Source: Litorivivens sp041624475
Lineage (GTDB): Bacteria > Pseudomonadota > Gammaproteobacteria > Pseudomonadales > Spongiibacteraceae
Direction of reading: 5' to 3'
Length of the DNA: 64,000 nucleotides
NCBI RefSeq assembly: GCF_041624475.1
Contig: NZ_JBFJUX010000002.1
Location: forward strand, 310,001-374,000
Of the stretch, positions 53,684 to 62,745 are shown one piece after another. Both the position numbers and the translations under genes were made by a program. How positions within the stretch are numbered: the first letter of the stretch is position 1; each line of letters opens with the position of its first letter. Below the pieces are notes generated by a model. It did not search any database. It had not been told where the DNA came from and saw only the letters and a list, made by a program, of their open reading frames with translations.

Positions 53684-54478
53684 ATGATCGACCCCCGCTA
53701 CACCGCGTTTTTTCATTCCCCAGATGGTGAATTATTTTATGGCAACGACCCCGCCCGTGGGCCCTGGGATGCTAATGGCTGTCATGCTGGCCCTGTGACC
53801 GCGCTGGTCGCCCGCGCCGTTGAGCAACGCCTGCCCGACAAGCAACTGGTACGGCTGTCGGTTGAACTGCACCGCCCCGTCCCTATGTACGGATTCCGGA
53901 TCACTGCCCGGGAGACCAAGCAAGGCCGCGGCGTCTCCATGGCGAGCGCTGAAATTCACGACTGCAACGGCAAACGGGTGGCGGTCGCACAAAGCCTGCA
54001 CATTGTTGTTCGCAACTTGGGTCCGGTACCTACACACCATGCCCCCACACCTGACTTCGACAATGCTCAAGTAGGCGAATTTGCCGTCGCCAAACCCCGT
54101 CACGGTTTGCCGTCCTTTCGCGATGGTGTTGAGGTCCGTTACCCGCCAGGCGAGAAAAACAGCATCGGGCCGACCACGTTTTGGATGAAAACCCTGCCGA
54201 TACTTGAAGGCGAAGAACCCAGCCCGTTCCAGCGACTGTGTCCGCTGGCGGATTGTCCCAACGGAAGTTCAAGAAACCTGGAACTGGATCAAATGGGTTT
54301 CGTAAACCCGGACATCACTATTGTGATGTTCCGACCCCCGACCTCCGAATGGCTGGCCCTTAGCTCCCGCTCATTCTGGGAATCTACCGGCATAGGGCTT
54401 GCCGAAGGTAGCCTGTTCGACCGCGAGGGACCGGTGGCGGAAGTCATGCAAACCCTGTTTTTGCAGCCGGCAGAATAG
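53684..54478 (+). CDS. Acyl-CoA thioesterase-like protein (double hot-dog)
   Basis: A 264-residue protein with two hot-dog-type halves. GCHAGPVTALVARAVEQRL near residue 32 fits the first helix, then LVRLSVELHRPVPMYGFRIT (strand 1), and the C-terminal WLALSSRSFWESTGIGLAEG SLFD region matches TesB/4HBT_3-like proteins. It probably hydrolyses acyl-CoA; the substrate is unknown. It lies after an acyl-CoA synthetase, which fits lipid metabolism. The start is ATG 53684. Confidence 0.75.
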   Translation: MIDPRYTAFFHSPDGELFYGNDPARGPWDANGCHAGPVTALVARAVEQRLPDKQLVRLSVELHRPVPMYGFRITARETKQGRGVSMASAEIHDCNGKRVAVAQSLHIVVRNLGPVPTHHAPTPDFDNAQVGEFAVAKPRHGLPSFRDGVEVRYPPGEKNSIGPTTFWMKTLPILEGEEPSPFQRLCPLADCPNGSSRNLELDQMGFVNPDITIVMFRPPTSEWLALSSRSFWESTGIGLAEGSLFDREGPVAEVMQTLFLQPAE

Positions 54479-54615
54479 AATCTACGGGGTTGCCCCATTT
54501 TGATCTCTCGCCTCCGGGCTATCCGCTATCCGCTATCCAACTAAGCATATTCCCTGATTAACGCACTGACGAGTGCCCCCTAAGCTGGCCCTGAAAATTG
54601 CCAACGAACGGGGGC

Positions 54616-54867
54616 ATGCTGGTGAAACATCTAATTCGCGCTGTTTTAATCATCGGCCTGGCCGTCGCGTCACACCCAATACAGGCATTGGGCGATACCT
54701 CTACAACCACTATTGCCATAAGCGTCACCATTCCCGAACGAGTCGTTCTTGAAGCGACGCTGGATAATGGTCAGCGTCTGCAAGTCGCTACCCGCCAGCG
54801 ACGAGGCGAAGTTGTAAGCCTTGTTGCCGGGCGCACTGCACATGAATTCATCATACGTCCTGAATAA
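54616..54867 (+). CDS. Small exported hypothetical protein
   Basis: About 83 residues with a clear Sec signal (HLIRAVLIIGLAVASHPIQA) and a short beta-rich mature part of about 60 residues containing TTTIAISVTIPERVVLEATL. I do not recognise the family; the pattern is vaguely like secreted spore-coat/fimbrial beta-sandwich fragments. GGGGG (54609-54613) precedes the start region; GTG 54622 is an alternative start. Three GCTATCC heptamers lie about 90 bp upstream (near 54518-54539). Confidence 0.55.
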   Translation: MLVKHLIRAVLIIGLAVASHPIQALGDTSTTTIAISVTIPERVVLEATLDNGQRLQVATRQRRGEVVSLVAGRTAHEFIIRPE

Positions 54868-54888
54868 GCCTTCAACCGCACTCAACGC

Positions 54889-56103
54889 TCACGCCGGCAA
54901 CAGTTTGCGGACGATTTCTTCGCATTCCTTGCGCCGCATATACTTGGGTACCGGGTAGCCGTAAAGCCCATGTGATTCATTCAGCGCCCGGCTTACCAAT
55001 TCGCTCACCATCTCTTCTTTAAGGCCATCAGCATGGCTGGGCATGCCAATGTTCGACTTCAGCTCTCGCACCGCAGTTACCAGCTTACGCGCGCGCTCCT
55101 GATCTGAATCTGTGTCCTGCCCCACGCCTGCTGCCTGGGCTATTCGGGCCAGTTCCGGTGCTGCCCTGTCCAGGTAAAAATCGAGTATATGCGGCAGGAA
55201 CAGCGCATTCGCCAAGCCGTGCGGCAAGTGACACAGCGCGCCCAGCTGATGCGCAAGGCCGTGCACATAACCCACATTAGTAATGGTAAAAGCTGAGCCC
55301 GCATAATAACTGGCGATAGCCATGGCCTCGCGAGTTTGCAGATTCGTTCCATCCTTAACCGCTGCTTCCAGATTATTGAAAATCATGCTGACAGCGGTCA
55401 GGGCTTTTTGCCGGGTTTCGTCATTGGCTTCTCGCGACAATGCAGACTCTATAGCGTGGGTAAGCGCATCCATGCCGGTTGCTGCGGTAATCGCCGGTGG
55501 CAGCCCGGTCATCAGACTTGCATCAAGAGCTACGGCACTGGGTACAAGCTTGGGGTCAACGATAAAACATTTAGTGCTGGAGGCCGTGTCCGTGATCACC
55601 GAGACCATGGTGGCTTCAGAGCCTGTCCCTGCCGTCGTGGGCACACAGTAAGTGGGCAGTCCCCGCTGGGAAACTTTAAAAAAGCCCAGTACATCACGCG
55701 GAGCCTGGTCGGAACCGGCGCTCAGCGCAATGATTTTTGCGGCATCCAGGGAAGAGCCTCCTCCTATCGCCAATACCGCATCGCAGTTTTGTGTGCGGCA
55801 GTGCTGTATACCTCCATCAACCTGTGCAAAATCCGGGTCGGGCAATATGGCATCGTAGACTTCTACGCCGATGCCCTGCTCTTCCAGCGCCTTGGTGGCC
55901 TGTGCGACGATGCCGAGCTCTACCAGCATCTTGTCAGTAACCACCAAAACGCGTTTGTGGCCGAACCCCGCGATTGCATTACACAGAGCGGCTGAGCTAC
56001 CAGCTCCGGTAAACACCAGCGGTGCTGGCAGCGCAATAAACTTCATCAGAACACGGCTCAGCAGGCCCATAAATTTGCTGTATAAAACGGTAACCAGGTG
56101 CAT
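54889..56103 (-). CDS. Iron-containing alcohol dehydrogenase
   Basis: A 404-residue group III (Fe-ADH) dehydrogenase. The NAD-binding segment is DAVLAIGGGSSLDAAKIIAL, then CVPTTAGTGSEATMVSVIT. Metal ligands are in the Asp-His-His-His pattern, including NVGYVHGLAHQLGALCHLPH and GLANALFLPH. The N-terminal 20 residues are hydrophobic and may be an artefact of a start too far upstream (a Met also occurs at residue 20, MKFIALPAP). The substrate is unknown. It points away from the DUF2855 gene. Confidence 0.9.
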   Translation of the reverse strand: MHLVTVLYSKFMGLLSRVLMKFIALPAPLVFTGAGSSAALCNAIAGFGHKRVLVVTDKMLVELGIVAQATKALEEQGIGVEVYDAILPDPDFAQVDGGIQHCRTQNCDAVLAIGGGSSLDAAKIIALSAGSDQAPRDVLGFFKVSQRGLPTYCVPTTAGTGSEATMVSVITDTASSTKCFIVDPKLVPSAVALDASLMTGLPPAITAATGMDALTHAIESALSREANDETRQKALTAVSMIFNNLEAAVKDGTNLQTREAMAIASYYAGSAFTITNVGYVHGLAHQLGALCHLPHGLANALFLPHILDFYLDRAAPELARIAQAAGVGQDTDSDQERARKLVTAVRELKSNIGMPSHADGLKEEMVSELVSRALNESHGLYGYPVPKYMRRKECEEIVRKLLPA

Positions 56104-56339
56104 AGTTTACAGAACCTCTTATTTTAGCTGCCCAATATTACCGCGTAAGCACGCTGGATGGCGACTCGACTGCTTATTGCAACAACTACACTGTTTTTCA
56201 CACAATACCGACTGGCCTGCGCGTATCTGTATTTCTAGGTCTGTGATACCGTTCTCGGGTGATGCGCAGCCCCCTTGTCAGCCAATTCACCTTACCGATT
56301 TCGGGGAGCGTCCATTCGGTGAAGATACGGAGTTGAACA

Positions 56340-57443
56340 ATGACCAGTTACACGGAACTGTGGGTCGAAAAATCTGATTTTCGAAAGACGCGGGTTGTAA
56401 CAGATCAACTGCGCGCCATAGAAGAAGGCGAAATAGTTGTCGCCATAGACAAGTTTGGACTGACCGCAAACAACGTCACCTACGCGGTCATGGGCGACGC
56501 CATTGGTTACTGGAAGTTTTACCCGGCCCCTGACAATTGGGGGAAAGTGACCGTTTGGGGCTGCGCCAATGTTGTCGAGTCACGTTGCGAGGATGTTGAG
56601 ATTGGTGAGCGGCTGTACGGTTTTTTCCCCATGAGCAGCCACGCAATTCTGCAGCCCGGCAAGATTCGCAATGACAATTTTCGGGATATCGCGCCACATC
56701 GAACTGAACTTCCGGGTTCGGCCTTGTACAGCAATTACCGGCGTACACAGCGTGAACCTGAACTTGTGCAACAATTTGAAAACGAGCGCTGCTTGCTGTT
56801 TCCACTCATGGCAACGGGTTACGTACTGTACGACTATCTGGTCGACAACGACTGTTTCGGTGCAAAGCAAATCATTATTGGCTCAGTGTCCTCGAAAACC
56901 GGCTTTAGTCTGGCGACCTTACTACACGACGATCCATCTGTATCCGCCAAGGTTATTGGGCTTACCTCTCCGGGTAACACTGGGTTTGTAGAGGCGCTGG
57001 GGTGCTGTGACCAGATTGTTATTTACGGACACGAATCGAGTATCGACCCAGGCCTGCCGGCCGCCTATATCGATATGGCTGGCGATGCGAAGCTGACGCA
57101 GACGCTGCACAATCACCTGGGAGACAACATGGTCGAAAGCGCCATGGTCGGCGCCAGCCACTGGGAAGACGGCGGTCCGATGGGTGAACTGCCTGGCGCG
57201 AAACCCAATCTCTTCTTCGCGCCCGCGCAAATTGCCAAGCGAGACAAGGAATGGGGCCCCGGCGAGATGAGCATGAAAGCGATGCAGGCCACCATGAAAA
57301 TCGCGGAAAAGGCCAAAAGTCACATGCAAATTGAGTGGGTTCTAGGGGCGGAAGCCGTCGAGCATAGCTGGCATAATCTACTGGATAATAAAGTTCCCGG
57401 CAGCACAGGCATTATGGCTTCACTGCTGTCTCAACCGGAGTAA
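56340..57443 (+). CDS. DUF2855 family protein (MDR-like)
   Basis: A 367-residue protein matching the DUF2855 family by overall pattern, with an N-terminal GroES-like half (GEIVVAIDKFGLTANNVTYA, WGCANVVESRCEDVEIGERL YGFF) and a Rossmann-like half (AKQIIIGSVSSKTGFSLATL). It resembles medium-chain dehydrogenases, but the usual glycine motif is altered. The role is unknown; position next to a GST suggests detoxification or lipid metabolism. It is 3 bp from the GST gene. Confidence 0.75.
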   Translation: MTSYTELWVEKSDFRKTRVVTDQLRAIEEGEIVVAIDKFGLTANNVTYAVMGDAIGYWKFYPAPDNWGKVTVWGCANVVESRCEDVEIGERLYGFFPMSSHAILQPGKIRNDNFRDIAPHRTELPGSALYSNYRRTQREPELVQQFENERCLLFPLMATGYVLYDYLVDNDCFGAKQIIIGSVSSKTGFSLATLLHDDPSVSAKVIGLTSPGNTGFVEALGCCDQIVIYGHESSIDPGLPAAYIDMAGDAKLTQTLHNHLGDNMVESAMVGASHWEDGGPMGELPGAKPNLFFAPAQIAKRDKEWGPGEMSMKAMQATMKIAEKAKSHMQIEWVLGAEAVEHSWHNLLDNKVPGSTGIMASLLSQPE

Positions 57444-57446
57444 ATC

Positions 57447-58088
57447 ATGATTAAGATCTACGGCGTCCTTGGCTCACCTTTTGTACGAAAAGTACTGGTG
57501 TTACTCGATATTAAACAAGTCCCCTACGAGCTGGTTGCGCAAATGCCCTTCGCGCGCGATGAAAATTACCAGAAGCTCAACCCGCTGGGAAAAGTACCTA
57601 CCATGGTTGATGGCGATCTTACGCTGGGTGACTCCAAGGTTATATGTCGCTACCTGGAAGCGGCCTATCCCGATTTACCGCTCTACCCCGCAGAGGTAAA
57701 AGAACGAGCGCTGGCCGACTGGTATGAAGACTTGTGTACCGGAGCGGTAGCGGAGTTGGCCGCGGGCATTTTCTTTCAGCGCTTTATGCGTCCCTTCGCC
57801 TTTAAGCAAGAACCCGACGAAGAGCTGGTTGCCAAGATCATCGACAAAAAACTGCCGCCTTTGCTGGACTACCTTGAAAGCAAAGTTCCTGCCGAGGGCT
57901 TTGTCTTTGGTGATTTCACCATGGCGGATATGAGCATCGCCAGCCCCTTCTACAACGCGGGTTACGCGGGCTATGAAGTGGACGCCTCGCGCTGGCCGAA
58001 CCTGGCCGGACTGATAAACCGGGTCAAAGAAATCCCGCAAGTCAGCACCATACTGGCCAAAGAGGCGAAAACTCTGGGCTTGAGTTAA
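57447..58088 (+). CDS. Glutathione S-transferase family protein
   Basis: A 213-residue protein with an N-terminal thioredoxin-fold (MIKIYGVLGSPFVRKVLVLL, LGKVPTMVDGDLTLGDSKVI) and a helical C-terminal half. Ser in GSPF is the likely glutathione-activating residue. It is co-transcribed with the DUF2855 gene (3 bp gap) and followed by a strong hairpin terminator. Confidence 0.9.
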   Translation: MIKIYGVLGSPFVRKVLVLLDIKQVPYELVAQMPFARDENYQKLNPLGKVPTMVDGDLTLGDSKVICRYLEAAYPDLPLYPAEVKERALADWYEDLCTGAVAELAAGIFFQRFMRPFAFKQEPDEELVAKIIDKKLPPLLDYLESKVPAEGFVFGDFTMADMSIASPFYNAGYAGYEVDASRWPNLAGLINRVKEIPQVSTILAKEAKTLGLS

Positions 58089-58102
58089 GCCTACTTGCGG
58101 AG

Positions 58103-58127
58103 AAGGCCGGGGCCATCCCGGCCTTTT
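58103..58127. terminator. Bidirectional terminator between the GST and RES genes
   Basis: Perfect 9 bp stem AAGGCCGGG (58103-58111) / CCCGGCCTT (58117-58125), 5 nt loop, T-run on + (58124-58127) and A/G on the other side. It ends both convergent transcripts. Confidence 0.8.
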
Positions 58128-58864
58128 CAGTCCTCCCTGTTTTCCTGCCAGTTCAGACTGTTTGCAGTAAACTCGATAAATCGCCGGGTAGCATCAAACG
58201 ACGCTCTTACGACACCATCAGATAGCGTTATGCTAACTGTTCTGGCCGCACTGTTTCGGATCGACGGTGACCCGAAACCTGCCGGATGTATAACGGCGTG
58301 ACAGGTCCGATTGCTTGAGGAAGGCGGGGTTCGGGCGCTGTTATAGACAATGAGCTCAACCCCCTGCGCCAGCGCCTTTTCTGCAATGCGATGACACTCA
58401 CCGTAATGCTCTGGGTCTTCAATGCGCTTTCGACGCCGGTTAAACGCAGCACCGCTGAGGTCTAGCGCCTTATTGCTTGCAAGATTGGCCTGTATCAGAC
58501 TCACGGTCAGTGTATGCGGTTTATCGCCATCGTAGGCGGCGAAAAATTGCTGACGATGGTAGGTGAACTCCCGCAACGCCACATCCTCTTTCGCCGCTCC
58601 ATACCAGACACCTCGCCGCCCTTTAGGGCCAAAGCGGCTTTCGTAAGCACGAAAATACCGAAAAGGTGTCGCTGCCAGCCAGTGCAGATGCTTTGCATCA
58701 TCGGGGATTGCTGGCTTACTGTCCTCAAGTAAGCCCTCGAGGATGTCGTGATCACGGAGATTGCCGGCAACCAGATTTTTGGTGGCGATGGTGGCCTGAT
58801 GCTCAACACAGCGCCAGGACCTGCACCTTACCGTCCGCAGCTTAAATAACGGCCCGGTTGGCAT
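58127..58864 (-). CDS. RES-domain toxin
   Basis: A 245-residue RES-family protein. The domain has YRAYESRFGPKGRRGVWYG (Arg and Tyr region), ALREFTYHR (Glu) and VYNSARTPP (Ser-Arg), the pattern of RES toxins. Known members degrade NAD+ in complex with Xre-type antitoxins. The gene overlaps the antitoxin gene by 23 bp and lies downstream of it, the usual antitoxin-first order. Confidence 0.85.
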   Translation of the reverse strand: MPTGPLFKLRTVRCRSWRCVEHQATIATKNLVAGNLRDHDILEGLLEDSKPAIPDDAKHLHWLAATPFRYFRAYESRFGPKGRRGVWYGAAKEDVALREFTYHRQQFFAAYDGDKPHTLTVSLIQANLASNKALDLSGAAFNRRRKRIEDPEHYGECHRIAEKALAQGVELIVYNSARTPPSSSNRTCHAVIHPAGFGSPSIRNSAARTVSITLSDGVVRASFDATRRFIEFTANSLNWQENRED

Positions 58865-59222
58865 CGAGGTACTGGAGCGTCAGGTACAGGCCTTCGGGTT
58901 TGGTGACCAGCACAGAGGGCGTACCGCCCAGATCCCGGTTGTCACTGTGAAACCAGCCACGCAGGTGCTCCGGTCGAGTCCCCACGATGCCTGCGAGCGA
59001 GCGAAATACCCGAATAAAGGCGATACCCAGATGATAAGGGGTTTTGTCTTCGTCCAGCACAGCGCCGTGACGCCGATAGTTGCTCACCATACTGGGAGAT
59101 ACCCCCAGAACGGCGGCAAGATCCTTGTCTCGCAACTGCAAACCTTCGGCGGCTGCAAGCACGGACTGGGTCAGTACCCGTTCCCGGTCGTTGCCCTTCG
59201 GTTTGACTTTGGGCGTCGCCAT
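58842..59222 (-). CDS. Xre/MbcA/ParS-type antitoxin
   Basis: A 126-residue antitoxin with an N-terminal Xre-like HTH (LRDKDLAAVLGVSPSMVSNY) and a C-terminal DUF2384-like toxin-binding domain (FIRVFRSLAGIVGTRPEHLR, GWFHSDN, NRDLGGTPSVL). It probably represses its own operon through the inverted repeat at 59242-59273. Confidence 0.85.
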   Translation of the reverse strand: MATPKVKPKGNDRERVLTQSVLAAAEGLQLRDKDLAAVLGVSPSMVSNYRRHGAVLDEDKTPYHLGIAFIRVFRSLAGIVGTRPEHLRGWFHSDNRDLGGTPSVLVTKPEGLYLTLQYLDANRAVI

Positions 59223-59241
59223 AGGCTGCCTTGCGCCTCTT

Positions 59242-59273
59242 TATAAATAAATATAATGTGATTCTTATTTATA
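59242..59273. promoter_or_regulatory. Inverted repeat upstream of the Xre-RES operon
   Basis: Arms TATAAATAA (59242-59250) and TTATTTATA (59265-59273), 14 nt apart, about 20 bp before the antitoxin ATG in an AT-rich patch. It is a likely autoregulation operator overlapping the promoter. Confidence 0.55.
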
Positions 59274-59464
59274 TATGAATTAGCGCAGGCTTGTCAAAGC
59301 CACCCAGGCGCCTAGTCGCCCGGCAGGCACCATCCGGGGTGCGGCGGGACACATTACGCGAGCAAATCGTCAAGGAAATCAGCAACCTCTGGCTTTAAAT
59401 TCGCACCACAATACCTCAGCCCCTGCTGAGGAGTTGATCGCAGTTTATTGATTTAAATGGTTAT

Positions 59465-59740
59465 TTACTTACTGAGAATGTGGATGAAGAACTGAGATGT
59501 CAAAAAACAAAACGAGAAAAACAACACGGTAGATGCCAGCCCGGCTATGACTACCGGCAGTGGGTTGGTTTCGGCTAGATCCATTAGGCGTTTGCGCCCA
59601 GCATGATTCTGAATGGCAAATATCAAGGCGATGCCCTGAATAAGCACTTCGAAAAAGCCCAGCGGTTTGTCCGCACCCTTTTCACTTTGCGTGTTTGGTT
59701 GTTGTTGATCCAATGTATCTTCGCGTTTCGGGTCGTTCAT
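59465..59740 (-). CDS. DUF2970-like small membrane protein
   Basis: A 91-residue protein with a charged N-terminus, an amphipathic segment PLGFFEVLIQGIALIFAIQN and a C-terminal TM helix (PLPVVIAGLASTVLFFSFCF). This matches the DUF2970 pattern (first segment, short linker, TM), often near terminal oxidases. Its function is unknown. It is 11 bp downstream of regA and ends the operon. Confidence 0.65.
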   Translation of the reverse strand: MNDPKREDTLDQQQPNTQSEKGADKPLGFFEVLIQGIALIFAIQNHAGRKRLMDLAETNPLPVVIAGLASTVLFFSFCFLTSQFFIHILSK

Positions 59741-59751
59741 ATCCTGTCCGT

Positions 59752-60291
59752 CTATTTAACCTGTTGTTTGGCGAGCTTACGGGCAAGTGTGCGCCGATGC
59801 ATACCCAAACGCCGCGCGGTTTCGGATATATTGAAATCCGTTTCTGCCAGGGTCTGGTGGATTCGCTCCCACTCCAGAGTCTTAATGGAAGTCGCCCGGC
59901 CCTTGATTTCAACGTCAGCGTTGCCCTCTGCGCTGTTGAAGGCTTCTTCAATGTCGTCGGTATTGGAGGGCTTTGCCAAATAATGGCAGGCTCCCAGTTT
60001 GACGGCCTCGACCGCGGTGGCAATGCTGGCGTAGCCGGTTAACACGACAATCAGCGTATCCGGGTCATGCTCATGCAGGGCCTGCACACAGGCGAGCCCC
60101 GAGGCTTCTCCATCGAGCTTTAAATCAACAACCGCGTGGGTAGGCGAGCATTCCTGTAGCGCCTGCTGGGTTGTTTCAAGACTACTGGCATTGACAACAG
60201 TGTAGCCGCGGCGTTCAAAAGATCGACCCAAGGTACGTGCGAAAGCGGCATCATCTTCCACCAGCAACAGGGTTTTTTCACTGTCGGTCAT
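59752..60291 (-). CDS. regA: RegA/PrrA/ActR-type response regulator
   Basis: A 179-residue regulator. The receiver is intact: LLVEDDAAFAR (acidic pair), VVDLKLDGEASGL (phospho-Asp), VLTGYAS and LAKPSN. The C-terminal Fis-type HTH is NISETARRLGMHRRTLARKL. RegA proteins control respiratory oxidases and other energy genes in response to redox state. It lies 4 bp after regB. Confidence 0.93.
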   Translation of the reverse strand: MTDSEKTLLLVEDDAAFARTLGRSFERRGYTVVNASSLETTQQALQECSPTHAVVDLKLDGEASGLACVQALHEHDPDTLIVVLTGYASIATAVEAVKLGACHYLAKPSNTDDIEEAFNSAEGNADVEIKGRATSIKTLEWERIHQTLAETDFNISETARRLGMHRRTLARKLAKQQVK

Positions 60292-60295
60292 GCCC

Positions 60296-61597
60296 TTAAT
60301 CCTCCTTTAGCAGCAGGGCTTCCAGGGGGAGTCGCAGAATCACTTCCGCGCCCTCCCCCGGCAGATTATTGGTTTGCACTTCGCCACCCAGGGTTCTTAC
60401 CACGTTGAACACCAAGAACAGGCCAAGCCCACTGCCGGGCCGCCCCTTTGTCGATTGATAGGGCTCACCGAGTCGCTCGAAGACCTCTCCCGCAAAGCCA
60501 GGGCCGCGATCAAATACACGAATCAGCATATCATCCTGCTCCCGGGACACTTCCAGCCCAACCCACAGGGGCGAGGCTTCCAGCGCATTATCGAGGAGAT
60601 TGCACACGGTCTGCTTCAGCACCGAATCGGAAGCGATATCCAGATCTTCCCCAAAGCGGTTTTCGAAATGCAGCTCACGGCTTTTACGGGTTGCATTCCA
60701 CTCAGCGATCAATTCGTCAAAAAATTCATGCACGGTGGTTTCGCCTGAGGATTCCCCCCGGGTTTCACCGGCTGACATCAGTATGCCACTGACGATGGAT
60801 TTGCAGCGGCGTACCTGGGCCTGCATCTCTTCGATATCCTGATTAAGGTCGGGGTTGTCTGCAAGCTCCGGCATATGACGCCAGTCACCGAGCAGCACGG
60901 CAATGGTAGCCAAAGGCGTGCCCAGCTCGTGGGCAGCCCCGGAGGCAAGCAAACCCATTCGCAGAATATGTTCTTCCTCGGCGGCGCGCTGACGCAGCTC
61001 AGCCAGTCGCGCATCCCGCTCGCGGTGGGTGCGGGTAATCCGGTTGACGAATATGACGAGTAAGGAGGCATTGAGCAGCAGGCAGATGAACATGGCCTGC
61101 ACATAGAAGCTTTCAAAGCCCAGATGGTAGTCGAGCGGCAGATCCAGCGGTTTGGCTGATTCCGCCAGCCAGAGAAAACAAAGCGTGGCGACACCGAGTA
61201 AGGTCCAGGCTAAAGGCGCTGCCATCAATACGGCCGCCAGCCCTACCTGCAAGACATAGAGATAAACAAAGGGGTTGGTCGCGCCGCCGCTGAAGTAGAG
61301 CTGGAAGGTCAGCGTGGCCATGTCTACCAGCAGGCCGAAGAAAAGCTCTGCTGCATGTATGCGCCGCCCTACTCGCAGGCTGATTTCATACACACCATTA
61401 AAAACAACCAGCCCGGCCAGTACTGACAGCATGGCGGTGAGTGGCAACGACACGCCAAAACTGAAGTGCGCCACAAGAATTGTCAGCAGTTGGCCAAGCA
61501 CCGCCATCCAGCGCAATTGCACCAGCTGGCGCATAAGCTTGCTCTGGGTATCGTCGTTACTGCCGTCGCTGCGCAGCCGCCTTACCAGTCTCAGCAT
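60296..61597 (-). CDS. regB: RegB/PrrB/RoxS-type redox sensor kinase
   Basis: A 433-residue kinase with about six TM helices, the RegB quinone-site motif GGATNPF between helices (about residues 104-110), an H-box ASGAAHELGTPLATI, the redox-Cys segment VRRCKSIVSG and the ATPase boxes NLLDNALEASP and GPGFAG and RPGSGLGLFLVFN. It senses redox through the quinone pool and the Cys. It shares an operon with cyoBCD, which it is likely to regulate. Confidence 0.93.
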   Translation of the reverse strand: MLRLVRRLRSDGSNDDTQSKLMRQLVQLRWMAVLGQLLTILVAHFSFGVSLPLTAMLSVLAGLVVFNGVYEISLRVGRRIHAAELFFGLLVDMATLTFQLYFSGGATNPFVYLYVLQVGLAAVLMAAPLAWTLLGVATLCFLWLAESAKPLDLPLDYHLGFESFYVQAMFICLLLNASLLVIFVNRITRTHRERDARLAELRQRAAEEEHILRMGLLASGAAHELGTPLATIAVLLGDWRHMPELADNPDLNQDIEEMQAQVRRCKSIVSGILMSAGETRGESSGETTVHEFFDELIAEWNATRKSRELHFENRFGEDLDIASDSVLKQTVCNLLDNALEASPLWVGLEVSREQDDMLIRVFDRGPGFAGEVFERLGEPYQSTKGRPGSGLGLFLVFNVVRTLGGEVQTNNLPGEGAEVILRLPLEALLLKED

Positions 61598-61636
61598 GGA
61601 ACGTTGCCCTGCCCTTGTGAAAGTTTCATTGCCTTT

Positions 61637-62374
61637 CTACGGCCGGGTTTTACTGTGATGAAGGTGATCTCTGAACAGAAAGACACACGCACCCGCCGCC
61701 ATCAACGCTAGGGTATACCATGTGAGCGCATAGACCCTATGGCTATTACTGAAGTTGATAACGGTCAGGCCGCCAAGCGGATTCTGGACAGATTGCTCGC
61801 CATCGAAGTCGACGTTGCCGGCACTGCCGGGCTGTCCGGTGTCAGCATCAACAAAATACGGAGCCAGAGATAAGCTGAGAGCGCTCCCGATCGCCACTAC
61901 ATCCCTGGAATACCAGCGTTTCGCTGCAGGGTCGTTAGCTCGCAGAAAACCGCCATCGGGCTCCGTCAAACGCAACAGCCCTGATACGGTGACTTCACCC
62001 CCGGGCGCTGGTGCAGGCTGCGCGCCCTGGCCGATATAGCCGCGATTGATTAATACGGTTCCGTGATTATCCGTCAGCAGCGGTGTCAGCACCCAGTAGC
62101 CACTGCCTTTTTCTGTCGCGGCGACGACCAGCGTGTTGTATTCAGCGAGGAAACGGCCGTAAAGAGAGACGTGTAAATATTCGTGCGACTCGCGGGAAAG
62201 CTCGCGCCATTGGCCCGGTGTGGGCGCCGGCACTGCGGGGGCGGAAACTCGCTGCTCGACGCGGCTAATCAGCGCTTTTTTCCAACTGAGGCGATCCAGT
62301 TGCCAGTTTCCCAGAGCGATGAAAGTCGCGCAGGCAGAAAGGTTCAGCAGAATAAACGCCCAGCGCCAGATCAT
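61637..62374 (-). CDS. SURF1 family protein
   Basis: A 245-residue protein with TM helices at both ends (WRWAFILLNLSACATFIALG and YALTWYTLALMAAGACVFLF) and the SURF1 motifs LGNWQLDRLSWKKALI, VLINRGYIGQG and NFSNSHRVYALTWY. SURF1 helps heme-copper oxidase assembly. ATG 62374 lies 2 bp after the cyoD stop; a longer frame to 62428 would overlap cyoD and is rejected. SURF1 in a cyo-type operon is less common than with cox. Confidence 0.88.
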   Translation of the reverse strand: MIWRWAFILLNLSACATFIALGNWQLDRLSWKKALISRVEQRVSAPAVPAPTPGQWRELSRESHEYLHVSLYGRFLAEYNTLVVAATEKGSGYWVLTPLLTDNHGTVLINRGYIGQGAQPAPAPGGEVTVSGLLRLTEPDGGFLRANDPAAKRWYSRDVVAIGSALSLSLAPYFVDADTGQPGSAGNVDFDGEQSVQNPLGGLTVINFSNSHRVYALTWYTLALMAAGACVFLFRDHLHHSKTRP

Positions 62375-62376
62375 CG

Positions 62377-62745
62377 CTACTGCATCATGCCCGGCATCAT
62401 GTTCACGTTCATGTTGTACATAACCCAAAGCGAACCAAACAGGGTGATAAACAGCAGCACCGCCGTGAACAGCAGCGAAAGCATGTTCCAGCCGCCTTCT
62501 GAGTGAAAGTTCATGTGCAGGAAATACACCATGTGCACCACAATCTGCACAGCGGCGAAGGCAAGAATGATCAGGGAGGTGGTGGCTTTCGATTCAAATA
62601 CGCCACCCATTACCAGCCAGAATGGAATCGCGGTAAGAAAAACCGAGGCGAGAAAGCCAATCATGTAACCACTGAATGAAGCGTGCGGAGCCTCTTCGTT
62701 GTGATGGTGCTCGGCGTGGTTATCCTGGGTGTGAACGTCGCTCAT
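62377..62745 (-). CDS. cyoD: Cytochrome o ubiquinol oxidase subunit IV
   Basis: A 122-residue protein with three TM helices. ASFSGYMIGFLASVFLTAIP, FWLVMGG and IVVHMVYFLHMNFHSEGGWN are the CyoD hallmarks. It overlaps the cyoC stop by 4 bp. Confidence 0.94.
   Translation of the reverse strand: MSDVHTQDNHAEHHHNEEAPHASFSGYMIGFLASVFLTAIPFWLVMGGVFESKATTSLIILAFAAVQIVVHMVYFLHMNFHSEGGWNMLSLLFTAVLLFITLFGSLWVMYNMNVNMMPGMMQ

Noticed and set aside
53330..53716. A 128-codon - strand frame
   Set aside because: It runs across a strong hairpin and into both neighbouring genes; no domain seen.
54518..54539. Three GCTATCC heptamers in tandem
   Set aside because: Too short and few to be more than a chance or slippage repeat; noted only.
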